The notes under the pieces were generated by a model that made no database searches, was not told the origin of the DNA, and saw only the letters and a program-made list of their open reading frames with translations. This document shows positions 7,593 through 15,406 of a stretch of 64,000 bases of DNA, in pieces (within the stretch, counting starts at the first letter, position 1; each line of letters starts with the position of its first letter). The translations under genes were made by a program, and so were the position numbers. Source of the stretch: Candidatus Gastranaerophilales bacterium (lineage in GTDB: Bacteria; Cyanobacteriota; Vampirovibrionia; Gastranaerophilales; Gastranaerophilaceae); contig CALVEL010000007.1 in the NCBI GenBank assembly GCA_944326565.1, forward strand, positions 62,001 to 126,000, in the 5' to 3' direction.

Positions 7593-9971
7593 ATGATTAG
7601 GGATTTTATAAAGACTTCGCTTGAAAAGAAAAATACTTTGATGTTTATTACATCAATATTTTTCATTTTAGGTACAGTCTCGTTTTTCAATAATTGGGAA
7701 ATTATAACCTCATTTATAATATTAATTATCGGGATTATATTTGTACTAAAAAGTCGTGTATCATATAGAATTGTATTGCTTTGGACTTTAATTTTTTATA
7801 TAGGATTTTTTAATGCATATTTAAGAATTAATAATTCTGATTCTCTTGCAAAGATTGCACCTATAGACGGTGAAATTACAGGTCGGATTATATCCATACC
7901 TAATAGTAACCAAGCGGATAAAACAAAATTTTTCTTAAAGGTTGAAGATTTAAACGGCAAGAAATACAAAGCAAAGACATATGTCACTATATCATCAGAT
8001 GATGGTGATTTTTCGGATTTTAATATAGGAAACAGGTATAAAATAAAAGGGAAATTAAGAGAGCCATTTAAAGCCGGAAATCCTTCTCAATTTGATTATG
8101 GCAAATATTTGCGCAATTTTGATACTTTTACGCTTTTATATGCGGATAAATCAGATTGCAAAATTATTTCAGATAAACTTCCTTTGAAGTGGCAGTTTAT
8201 GCAAGGCTTGAATAATTTAAGGAATAGAATTATAAAAGTTCATTCCAAATATTTAAAAAGTCCAAATCTTGAAATATTAGGGGGAATAGTATTTGGAGAT
8301 GATGCGGTAGCGCCGCCTGATTATATAAAAGATAGTTTTACAAATTCAGGTCTTTTGCATATTCTGGCAGCCTCAGGCATGAATGTAGCATTTATTTTCG
8401 GATTTTGGTTCTACCTCTCGTCATTGTTGAAAATCCCATACAAGCCGAGAGTAATAAGCGGTATGGGCATAATAATTTTGTATACACTAATGACAGGGCT
8501 TGGTCCATCTGTAATAAGAGCATCATTAATGATACTTTTTGTTCTTTTCGGTAAACTTCTTGATAGAGATTCACATTCAATTGCTCTGTTATCATTTGTC
8601 GCTATGCTCATGCTTATGTATAATCCTGCATTCGTAAATGATGTCGGATTTCAGCTTTCTTTTCTCGTAACTTTCGGGATAATATGTACAGCAAATGTAT
8701 TGCTTGATAAATTCAAAGGTAATAAATTGAAAGAATTTATTGCTGGAACTCTTTTGATACCTATTGTTGCGCAAATTTGGGTAATACCGTTGCAGATGTT
8801 TTATTTTAATACGATAAGTACATATTCATTTTTTGCAAACGTATCAATAATGCCGTTTTTATCAGTTATAAGCTTTGGCGGATTTATTTCCTCAGTATTG
8901 TCTATAATTGCTCCTATAGCTGACTATGTATGTCTGATTTCAGATTTTATATTGAATATCTTTTTAAACATTTTGGTATATCTGTCAAATTTCTTTGCAT
9001 CCTTGCCGAATTCATTGATAGAAACATTTCACCCATCGCTTTTGCAAGTATTTTTATATTATTTGATAGTTCTATTTTTGACGTTGATGATAAAAGAAGG
9101 TTATACGAAAAGGCATATATCTGTTGTGACAGGGCTAATTTTAATTTTAGTTGTGACTGCCCTGCATATTCCAAACGGACAGCTGGAAATAACAGCTTTT
9201 GATGTTGGCAATTCTGATGCTTTTCTTGTAAAAACCCCTAAAAACAAATACATAATAATCGACACAGGCAAAGCGGGCTATAAAGGCGGGAAATCACAAG
9301 GAGAATTTATAATAAGAAAATATCTAAAAGACAGAGGAATAAAAAATATTGAACTGATGATTATAACGCATTTTGATTCTGATCATGCAGGTGGAGCTGA
9401 GGATTTGATAAAAAAGACAAACATTTCAAGAGTATATGTAAATTCAAAAGCTGATTCATCTTCAATAGCAAAGAATATTTATGAACTATCAAAGGATTTA
9501 AAAGTAGCGCCAGATGATGGTATTGTATTTGAAGAGCCGGATTTAAAAATAAAAACTTTTGTCAAAAAATCTGATAACGAGAATGAAAGCTCAATAATGA
9601 CACTGGTTACATACAAAGATTTTGACATGTTTTTTGCCGGAGATGCAGGCATACAAACGGTAAAAAGAATTTCTAAAAAGCTTCCGCCAAAAACAGAAGT
9701 CTTGAAAGTCGGACATCATGGAGCTTCAAACGCATTAGATGAAACTTTTATAAAGGGGCACTCTTTTTCAGTTTCTTTAATCTCTACAGGAAAGAACAAC
9801 TACGGACATCCTAGTCCTTACACATTAGATTTGCTAAGGGATACTGATATATACAGAACAGACAGACATAACTCGATAAAAATTTCAACAAACGGTGAAA
9901 ATTATAGAATATATACATTCAATTCAACAAGCAAGCAATACGACTTGAACTCCTCAAAAACAGCCGAATAA
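7593..9971 (+). CDS. comEC: ComEC/Rec2 DNA-uptake channel protein
   Basis: ComEC forms the inner-membrane channel for single-stranded DNA in natural transformation. The 792-aa protein has the full three-part layout: two or three N-terminal membrane segments with an OB-like DUF4131 region (about 80-170), the competence core with its many membrane helices (about 215-510, including the family motif LLHILAASGMNVAF), and a C-terminal metallo-beta-lactamase domain with ITHFDSDHAGG, FAGDAG and VGHHGAS metal-binding motifs. An AAGGAAG ribosome site precedes the ATG. Together with the prepilin at 11.4 kb it suggests, but does not prove, competence. Confidence 0.95.
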   Translation: MIRDFIKTSLEKKNTLMFITSIFFILGTVSFFNNWEIITSFIILIIGIIFVLKSRVSYRIVLLWTLIFYIGFFNAYLRINNSDSLAKIAPIDGEITGRIISIPNSNQADKTKFFLKVEDLNGKKYKAKTYVTISSDDGDFSDFNIGNRYKIKGKLREPFKAGNPSQFDYGKYLRNFDTFTLLYADKSDCKIISDKLPLKWQFMQGLNNLRNRIIKVHSKYLKSPNLEILGGIVFGDDAVAPPDYIKDSFTNSGLLHILAASGMNVAFIFGFWFYLSSLLKIPYKPRVISGMGIIILYTLMTGLGPSVIRASLMILFVLFGKLLDRDSHSIALLSFVAMLMLMYNPAFVNDVGFQLSFLVTFGIICTANVLLDKFKGNKLKEFIAGTLLIPIVAQIWVIPLQMFYFNTISTYSFFANVSIMPFLSVISFGGFISSVLSIIAPIADYVCLISDFILNIFLNILVYLSNFFASLPNSLIETFHPSLLQVFLYYLIVLFLTLMIKEGYTKRHISVVTGLILILVVTALHIPNGQLEITAFDVGNSDAFLVKTPKNKYIIIDTGKAGYKGGKSQGEFIIRKYLKDRGIKNIELMIITHFDSDHAGGAEDLIKKTNISRVYVNSKADSSSIAKNIYELSKDLKVAPDDGIVFEEPDLKIKTFVKKSDNENESSIMTLVTYKDFDMFFAGDAGIQTVKRISKKLPPKTEVLKVGHHGASNALDETFIKGHSFSVSLISTGKNNYGHPSPYTLDLLRDTDIYRTDRHNSIKISTNGENYRIYTFNSTSKQYDLNSSKTAE

Positions 9972-10014
9972 TTAAAAAAGTATGCAAAAAATAAAATTAA
10001 ATCAAAATACTTCT

Positions 10015-10770
10015 TTATACAAAAACTTCTTTATTTTCAAGTGCGTTTTCAATTTCATCAATAATCAACTTAGCTGCAGCGACACGATCTTCAGATTTTG
10101 TAATAGGTCGGCCTACCACCATAAAATCAACGCCAGATTTGATTGCTTTAGTAGGAGTGTCAAATCTTACCTGATCATCTACTCCAGCCCAAGTTGGTCG
10201 AATAGCAGGACAAACTATTATAAAGTCATCCCCTAGTTGTTCTCTGATTCTTTTAGCTTCATCAGCACTTGCAACAACCCCGTCAAGTCCTGATTCTTTT
10301 GCAACTTTTGCAAGCTGTAGAACATAATCTTCGATATTTTTATCTACACACAACTCTTCAGTCAAAGTCCTTTGTCCGAAACTTGATAAAAGTGTCACTC
10401 CAAGAATTACAGGCGGTTCTTTTTCAAGTCTTTTTGCAGCTGCATTAACAGCTTTGACAGCAGATGTTGTCATTTTAGATCCGCCTTGAATGTGAATATT
10501 AAAAAAGTGGATATTATTCTTGACAAGATTGATGCAGGCTTTTTGAACAGTATTCGGGATATCATGGAATTTGCCGTCATAATAGCATTTCCCCCCTAAC
10601 TCTTCAATAAGTCTGACTGCTTCAAATCCGCAGTTTATAATAAGTGGCAGTCCGATTTTAAAATACCCTACATAATCTTTAAGCTCTGTAACTAACTCTC
10701 TTACTTCATCAAGTGTATCAACATCAAGTGCAAGAATAATGCGGTCTTTAGGGGACACAGGTTTAATCAT
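10015..10770 (-). CDS. pyrF: Orotidine 5'-phosphate decarboxylase
   Basis: PyrF makes UMP from OMP in pyrimidine synthesis. The 251-aa protein shows the substrate-binding LALDVDT opening (residues 13-19), the catalytic Asp-Lys-Asp array in YYDGKFHDIPNT (Asp-x-Lys-x-x-x-Asp, about residues 63-74), and the phosphate-binding PAIRPTWAG and VVGRPITKS segments near the C-terminus. A GAGGTGG ribosome site precedes the ATG. It converges on comEC with a 43-bp gap and appears to be a single-gene unit. Confidence 0.95.
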   Translation of the reverse strand: MIKPVSPKDRIILALDVDTLDEVRELVTELKDYVGYFKIGLPLIINCGFEAVRLIEELGGKCYYDGKFHDIPNTVQKACINLVKNNIHFFNIHIQGGSKMTTSAVKAVNAAAKRLEKEPPVILGVTLLSSFGQRTLTEELCVDKNIEDYVLQLAKVAKESGLDGVVASADEAKRIREQLGDDFIIVCPAIRPTWAGVDDQVRFDTPTKAIKSGVDFMVVGRPITKSEDRVAAAKLIIDEIENALENKEVFV

Positions 10771-10999
10771 ATTACTACCACCTCACAATATATGTGAAGT
10801 CTAGCACAATTTTTTTTATAAATCAATAGACAGCTATATTAATAATATTGCTATAATTAAAAATTGTTTTTTAGGAAAAATACAATTTTATATAAACTTG
10901 TTCTATGCAATAATAATATTTTTATAAAATACAACCGAAAAAACAAATTAAAAAGATTATTTATAAAAACTTATAAAAAAATCTCTGTAAACGTTGCTG

Positions 11000-11320
11000 T
11001 CAGAAATTTTGAATATCAACCGCTTTTAAAATATCTTTCACTAATGGCAATTTTCGCCTGTCTAGGCCTTTTATCAAATCAATTATTGAATCTCGATATT
11101 CATCAATCTCTTTAGAGTTAATGTTAAAAAACTCATTTATATCGATTTCTAAAACCTCTGCAATCCTGATAAACGTATCAAGAGACGGATATGAATTCCC
11201 ATTCTCAATTAGACACATCTGTCTTGGTGAAATGTAAATCAATTCAGACAGTTTTTCCTGAGAGAGTCCTCGTTCAATGCGGAGCTGTTTTATCTGCTTT
11301 CCAAGTAAATGTTTATCCAA
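11000..11320 (-). CDS. XRE-family helix-turn-helix regulator
   Basis: A 106-aa protein whose first 60 residues are a Cro/C1-type HTH: IKQLRIERGLSQEKLSELIYISPRQM with the typical GLSQEKL helix, then IENGNSYPSLDTFIRIAEVL. The tail (about 70-106) is helical and charged with no known domain. It starts with TTG at 11320 behind an AGGGGG ribosome site; no ATG is available upstream of the HTH. It is divergent from the prepilin gene across 127 bp that contain a perfect inverted repeat, so it probably controls itself and the prepilin. Confidence 0.85.
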   Translation of the reverse strand: MDKHLLGKQIKQLRIERGLSQEKLSELIYISPRQMCLIENGNSYPSLDTFIRIAEVLEIDINEFFNINSKEIDEYRDSIIDLIKGLDRRKLPLVKDILKAVDIQNF

Positions 11321-11367
11321 TACGCCCCCTTTATAGAGAAATTAAAACATTTTTAAATTCTAAATAA

Positions 11368-11381
11368 TGATATAAATATCA
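11368..11381. promoter_or_regulatory. Inverted repeat TGATAT-AA-ATATCA, candidate operator
   Basis: A perfect inverted repeat with 6-bp arms and a 2-bp centre lies between the divergent XRE regulator and prepilin genes, 7 bp upstream of the prepilin -35 element. A further TGATAT half-site lies in the prepilin promoter spacer (11397-11402). The size and place fit an XRE dimer site. Binding by the 11000-11320 protein is inferred. Confidence 0.5.
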
Positions 11382-11387
11382 AAAATA

Positions 11388-11416
11388 TTGACAAATTGAT
11401 ATTGATGTGTTATTAT
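11388..11416 (+). promoter_or_regulatory. Promoter of the prepilin gene
   Basis: TTGACA at 11388-11393 and TATTAT at 11411-11416 are 17 bp apart, a near-consensus housekeeping promoter. It leads to a GGAGGT ribosome site at 11437-11442 and ATG at 11448. Confidence 0.75.
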
Positions 11417-11447
11417 AAATATGTAACTTATATTATGGAGGTATAAA

Positions 11448-12278
11448 ATGTTAAAGAGAACTAATGGGCTGGGCGGTTTTACGCTTGCCGAAGTGTTGAT
11501 TACTTTAGGTATTATCGGGGTAGTTGCTGCGATGACAATGCCTACATTGATTAACTCAACTCAAGGTGCACAATACAAAACAGCATTCAAAAAATCATTG
11601 ACAGTATTATCACAAGCTGTTGTAATGAACATTGCATTGAATGATTACGACTTGTCTCAAGTTGTAGATGGTACTAATGCTACAGCAGATGCAGATGCAT
11701 CAGGTGCACAATCATTATATGATCTATTCCACAATCGTTTGAACATTGTAAGAGAAGCAAGTGCTGCTAATTTTAGTGCGGAGGATGAGGATGTCGGTAA
11801 TGCGAATTTCTATAAAATTGTAAGTGATGGAAATGCAGAAGAAAGAACGTCTTTTGCTGGTTCTGGCTCTGGTGGTGGAGATGATGACGATGATACTGGT
11901 GCGACCGGAGGTCATGGATCTACTAATGCGGCTACGTTTACGGGAGATTTAGAGGGTGCTACTTGGCCTGCAGCTACAACATTATTATTTATGAATGATG
12001 GTATTACATTTATTTTCGATAATACTCAATCCAATTGTCAAAAAGCTGACCTTGGTATAGGGGTAACAGAGGATAACTATTGTTATGGCTTTATTGATGT
12101 AAATGGTCAAAAAGCACCTAATAGAGTTGTTCAGTGTGATAATGGACAAACACCAGATGGATCTGATGATTATGCTTGTACAGTATCAAGTCCAACTGAT
12201 ATCTACCCGATTGCTATGTATGATCAATCAGTTATTCCTGCATCAGCTGCAGCAAGAGCTGTATTGTATAACAAGTAA
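11448..12278 (+). CDS. Type IV prepilin-like protein
   Basis: The 276-aa protein begins with a short basic leader ending in Gly-Gly and the class III signal FTLAEVLITLGIIGVVAAM; prepilin peptidase should cut before the Phe and the Glu at mature position 5 is present. The helix is followed by a globular part with a low-complexity Gly/Asp segment (about residues 143-156, GSGSGGGDDDDDTG) and a C-terminal region with DVNGQKAPN, a motif I associate with Gastranaerophilales prepilins. It is a minor pilin or pseudopilin of a type IV pilus or type II-like machine. Strong promoter, ribosome site and terminator frame it as a single-gene unit, and the divergent XRE gene probably controls it. The assembly genes are not in the window. 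Confidence 0.9.
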   Translation: MLKRTNGLGGFTLAEVLITLGIIGVVAAMTMPTLINSTQGAQYKTAFKKSLTVLSQAVVMNIALNDYDLSQVVDGTNATADADASGAQSLYDLFHNRLNIVREASAANFSAEDEDVGNANFYKIVSDGNAEERTSFAGSGSGGGDDDDDTGATGGHGSTNAATFTGDLEGATWPAATTLLFMNDGITFIFDNTQSNCQKADLGIGVTEDNYCYGFIDVNGQKAPNRVVQCDNGQTPDGSDDYACTVSSPTDIYPIAMYDQSVIPASAAARAVLYNK

Positions 12279-12310
12279 TATCGGAATCTATTCAAGAATA
12301 TCTTGATAAT

Positions 12311-12336
12311 ACGGAGGGATTATTCCCTCCGTTTTA
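12311..12336 (+). terminator. Rho-independent terminator of the prepilin gene
   Basis: The arms ACGGAGGGA (12311-12319) and TCCCTCCGT (12324-12332) enclose a TTAT loop and are followed by TTT. It starts 32 bp after the prepilin stop. Confidence 0.8.
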
Positions 12337-12385
12337 AAACAATTCTTTAAAAAGATTTTTTAAACTAAACTATTTGTTATAATTC

Positions 12386-12415
12386 TCGCCTTAGCTCACC
12401 TAGGGCGATTTTCTT
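12386..12415 (+). terminator. Second hairpin with T-rich tail
   Basis: TCGCCTTAG (12386-12394) pairs with CTAGGGCGA (12400-12408) with one G-U pair and a 5-nt loop, followed by TTTTCTT. A TATAAT stands just upstream (12378-12383), so this could be a backup terminator or the start of a short RNA. Weakly supported as to function. Confidence 0.4.
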
Positions 12416-12470
12416 ATTTATCTGCTTTATAAAAAGAATATTTAATACGGTCTCGCAATTAAAAAAAGAA

Positions 12471-12490
12471 AAGCCTGAATGCTCAGGCTT
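12471..12490 (-). terminator. Terminator of rmuC
   Basis: AAGCCTGA (12471-12478) and TCAGGCTT (12483-12490) form a stem; read on the minus strand it is followed by a T-run (the A-rich 12461-12470). It lies 62 bp beyond the rmuC stop. Confidence 0.75.
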
Positions 12491-12552
12491 TATAAGATTA
12501 ATTTATTTGTGATTTATACTATGTTATAAGTAAAAGCTTATATTGTCAAGAT

Positions 12553-13626
12553 TTATTCGTTAATATTTTCTTCTAAATCAGGCAGAGTCTTTGTTGTTGG
12601 CGCTCCTAATTTTTCAATTTTTTTGATTTGATTGAGAATATTTCCCTGACCGTTTAATTTTTTTAGACTGTTATCCAAATTCTTTCGGGCATTTAGTAAT
12701 TCTTCCAAAAGTCCTGCAAATTTGTCGTATACACTTGCACAAAGTCTGGCCATTTCTTTTATATTTTTATTTTGTCTGTCAAGTTTGTGGAATGTATTTA
12801 TTATTTTCAATGAGGCAAGCAAAGTTGACGGTGATACGGGCATTACATTGTTTTTCCAAGCATAATCCCATAGTGTACAGTCATCACAAAACATCATTGC
12901 ATAACAACTTTCTATTGGGATAAACATAAGTACGTAATCAGGGGAAGTTTCGTTAAGAGCATAATCTCTTTTGGCAAGCCCTGTAATATGAGCTTTGGTA
13001 GAATCTGTAAATTGTCTTAGATGTACGGATTTTTCATCCTTGTCAGTAGCATTTATGTATCCATACCAAGAGTTGAAAGAAGTTTTGCTGTCTATAAAAA
13101 TTTTTCTGCCTTCCGGAAGGTTTATTACAGCATCAGGTCGTCCTTCTTTTGTCCCTTTTTGAATTTCAAACTCTTCCCCCTCTCTTAGTCCTGAAGCTTC
13201 AAGAACTTTTTCTAAAACTATCTCGCCCCAGTGACCTGAGTACTTGTTATCAGAACGCATTACACTGATTAAATTTGATGTGTCCGTTGATATTTTGTTG
13301 CCTGTATCCAAAAAGTTTTTGATATTTGTATTGAATGTTATGAAATTTTGACTTTCAATTTCAAAATTCTTTTCTGCACGTTTTTCAAAATCTTCAATTT
13401 TATCTTTGAATCGCGTAAAAAATTCTTCAAGTTTTTCTTTATTTGCTTCGCTAAGACTTAAAGAGCTTTCTTGTATTGCTTTATTTGCCATATTCTCAAA
13501 GTATAATTTCATTTGCTCAAACATAATATCAACAGCTTTTTTCTCTGACTTTCTGTTGAAATGCTGAATTATCCAGACAGTTAATCCTCCAAACAATACT
13601 CCTGAAATAAAGATTATAATATCCAT
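12553..13626 (-). CDS. rmuC: RmuC-family DNA recombination protein
   Basis: A 357-aa protein with an N-terminal membrane anchor (residues 2-22), a coiled-coil region (about 35-105) and the RmuC nuclease-like domain: GHWGEIVLEKVLEASGL (about 131-147), GRPDAVINLPEGRKIFIDSK (about 163-182, a PD-(D/E)XK-type Asp...Asp-x-Lys arrangement) and SCYAMMF near 240. RmuC limits inversions and rearrangements at short repeats; the exact reaction is uncertain. A GGGAGA ribosome site precedes the ATG. Single-gene unit with its own terminator. Confidence 0.9.
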   Translation of the reverse strand: MDIIIFISGVLFGGLTVWIIQHFNRKSEKKAVDIMFEQMKLYFENMANKAIQESSLSLSEANKEKLEEFFTRFKDKIEDFEKRAEKNFEIESQNFITFNTNIKNFLDTGNKISTDTSNLISVMRSDNKYSGHWGEIVLEKVLEASGLREGEEFEIQKGTKEGRPDAVINLPEGRKIFIDSKTSFNSWYGYINATDKDEKSVHLRQFTDSTKAHITGLAKRDYALNETSPDYVLMFIPIESCYAMMFCDDCTLWDYAWKNNVMPVSPSTLLASLKIINTFHKLDRQNKNIKEMARLCASVYDKFAGLLEELLNARKNLDNSLKKLNGQGNILNQIKKIEKLGAPTTKTLPDLEENINE

Positions 13627-13894
13627 TAGAAAATCTCCCTCTTTTTTATGAATAATACCATAATTGGTTTACATCGAAAAGATTATGTAAAGTTTATTCA
13701 ATAGAAAAAATCAATCATGCCGCAAAGCATGATGTAGACATGGATTGAGGGAATTTATCAATCTAAAGGTTTAGATAAATTTCTACAACTGCCATGACTA
13801 CAATATCAATCAGGACATGGATGAATTTACCCCTCTAAAAATAGTAGTATGAATAGTGTAGAGGAAAACAATTTAATTTAAATAAAGGGGAAAG
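13627..13894. other. Intergenic region with several inverted repeats before the response regulator
   Basis: No gene in 268 bp. TCATGC and GCATGA pair around a CGCAAA loop near 13715-13732. AATTTATC (13752-13759) pairs with GATAAATT (13774-13781), and inside it ATCTAAA (13761-13767) pairs with TTTAGAT (13770-13776), so two alternative hairpins share the same bases. CCTCTA and TAGAGG face each other near 13832-13863. It may be a structured leader of the response regulator gene; no known riboswitch is recognised. Confidence 0.4.
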
Positions 13895-14596
13895 ATGATG
13901 AGAGAGTTTAAAAGAAAATCAAGAGTTTTGTTAGTAGATGACAACGCAGATCACCTAAGAGGTGTAAAAGAGCTTATTAGTATGGAGCTTGGATATGACG
14001 TTGTTGGAGTTACGACAAGTGCTAATGTTGGTATAAACTTAATCAAAAAATATCGTCCCGATATTGTTTTAATGGATATTAATATGCCTGAAAAAGATGG
14101 CTTGCAAGCTATTCAAGAAATTGAAAAGTTAGAATTGGATACAAAGGTTATTGCTCTAAGCGGTTATGATGACGCTGATTTAATTTTTAGGGCAATGAAA
14201 CTGGGTGCTAAAGGTTATGTATTGAAAACTATGGCATCAGCTCAATTGATTTATGCGATAGATGAGGTTGCTGCAGGTAAAATATACTTACCATCTGCTC
14301 TTTCTTCAAGATTCTTTGAGTATTTCCAACGCTCTTTCAAAAACGAAGCTGCTGTGCAAACAGAAGAAAATCTTCTTTCTTACCTTACTTCTCGTGAAGA
14401 AGAAGTTTTGGATTTGCTTACACAGGGTAATAACTACAAGGGTATTGCAGCAAAATTATTTATATCAGAAACTACAGTTAAGACTCACGTAAATAATATT
14501 TTCCAAAAATTGCAAGTAAATGACAGAACACAGGCTGTTTTGTATGCTCTTAATAATGGATTTGCGAACAGAAGACGCGTAAAAGTAGCAGTTTAA
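13895..14596 (+). CDS. NarL/FixJ-type response regulator
   Basis: A 233-aa two-domain regulator. The receiver (residues about 8-125) has the acidic pair in VDDNADH, the phospho-acceptor Asp in VLMDINMPEKDG (about residue 60), a Ser switch in ALSGYDD and the conserved Lys in YVLKTMAS. A linker leads to a LuxR-type HTH (about 163-225): LTSREEEVLDLL and IAAKLFISETTVKTHVNNIF. It activates or represses genes when phosphorylated. An AGGGG ribosome site precedes two adjacent ATGs. The soluble kinase gene starts 69 bp downstream behind a terminator, making it the natural partner. Confidence 0.92.
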   Translation: MMREFKRKSRVLLVDDNADHLRGVKELISMELGYDVVGVTTSANVGINLIKKYRPDIVLMDINMPEKDGLQAIQEIEKLELDTKVIALSGYDDADLIFRAMKLGAKGYVLKTMASAQLIYAIDEVAAGKIYLPSALSSRFFEYFQRSFKNEAAVQTEENLLSYLTSREEEVLDLLTQGNNYKGIAAKLFISETTVKTHVNNIFQKLQVNDRTQAVLYALNNGFANRRRVKVAV

Positions 14597-14617
14597 TCTA
14601 AATAATACAAAGTTTAT

Positions 14618-14651
14618 AAAGGTTTGACTTGCTATCAGGTCAAACCTTTTT
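14618..14651 (+). terminator. Terminator between response regulator and kinase
   Basis: AAAGGTTTGAC (14618-14628) and GTCAAACCTTT (14639-14649) form an 11-bp perfect stem with a 10-nt loop and trailing T residues. It ends 14 bp before the kinase ATG, so either the kinase has a promoter hidden in the regulator gene or it is made from read-through at a lower level. Confidence 0.8.
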
Positions 14652-14665
14652 CGATAAGGAGTTAT

Positions 14666-15334
14666 ATGCAAACTCAAGATGATTTTTTAAAAAAACAAGC
14701 AAGATGTATTTCGCATGAAATTCGTAACCAGATTTCGATATGTGATGTGTATTGTGAAATTATAAAAAAACACTTACAAAAAAATAATATATCCATCCCA
14801 TCTGTTGACAATGCTCTTAATTGCATACAAAAATCAGCTAAAATGGTTAATAATTCACTTTTGGATTTGAAGTCTTTAAGTAATTATGATTATAAAGAAC
14901 TTGATTTAAAGGAATTGCTTTTGCAGGCTGTAGATCTGGCAAAAGTATATGTACAAGATAAAGAAATTGATATTTTATATGAAGGTAAAAATGATTGCAT
15001 TATAAATGCAGATGAAAATAAATTTCTTGCATGTATAATTAATTTATTAAAAAATGCCATTGAAGCTATTGAATATAAGGGTTGGATAAAAATTCAAACG
15101 ATTATTTCTGGAAATTATACTGAGATAAAAATTTCAAACAACGGTGAAAAAATTCCCGAGAATTTCGTTGATAAAATTTTTGAAGAAGGTCATACATCCA
15201 AAAGTTTCGGAAGCGGTCTCGGTCTTTTCATCTGTAAAAATAATTTAAAATCAATGGGTGCTGATTTGAAACTTTTGTCATCTGACGAAAATGAAACTGT
15301 TTTTTTAATTACGGTGCCTGTTAAAGTTTCTTAA
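14666..15334 (+). CDS. Soluble histidine kinase without sensor domain
   Basis: A 222-aa protein made only of the kinase core: the H box ISHEIRNQI with the phospho-acceptor His at about residue 16, a helical dimerisation segment to about 75, and the HATPase module with N box LLKNAIEAI, G1 ISNNGEKIP and G2 GSGLGLFICKNNL. It has no membrane segment, PAS or GAF domain, so it must receive its signal from another protein. The ATG at 14666 has an AAGGAG site; an upstream in-frame ATG at 14624 lies inside the terminator hairpin and is rejected. Likely partner of the NarL-type regulator just upstream. Confidence 0.88.
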   Translation: MQTQDDFLKKQARCISHEIRNQISICDVYCEIIKKHLQKNNISIPSVDNALNCIQKSAKMVNNSLLDLKSLSNYDYKELDLKELLLQAVDLAKVYVQDKEIDILYEGKNDCIINADENKFLACIINLLKNAIEAIEYKGWIKIQTIISGNYTEIKISNNGEKIPENFVDKIFEEGHTSKSFGSGLGLFICKNNLKSMGADLKLLSSDENETVFLITVPVKVS

Positions 15335-15406
15335 TATTTAATTTTTATATTAACAAATAATTCCTATTTTGTTTTTTTATATTTATATAAAGAACGTAGG
15401 GAAAAT

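Noticed and set aside
10864..11115. 83-codon plus-strand frame antisense to the XRE gene
   Set aside because: No ribosome site, basic and hydrophobic composition typical of chance translation of AT-rich DNA, and overlap with a well-supported gene.
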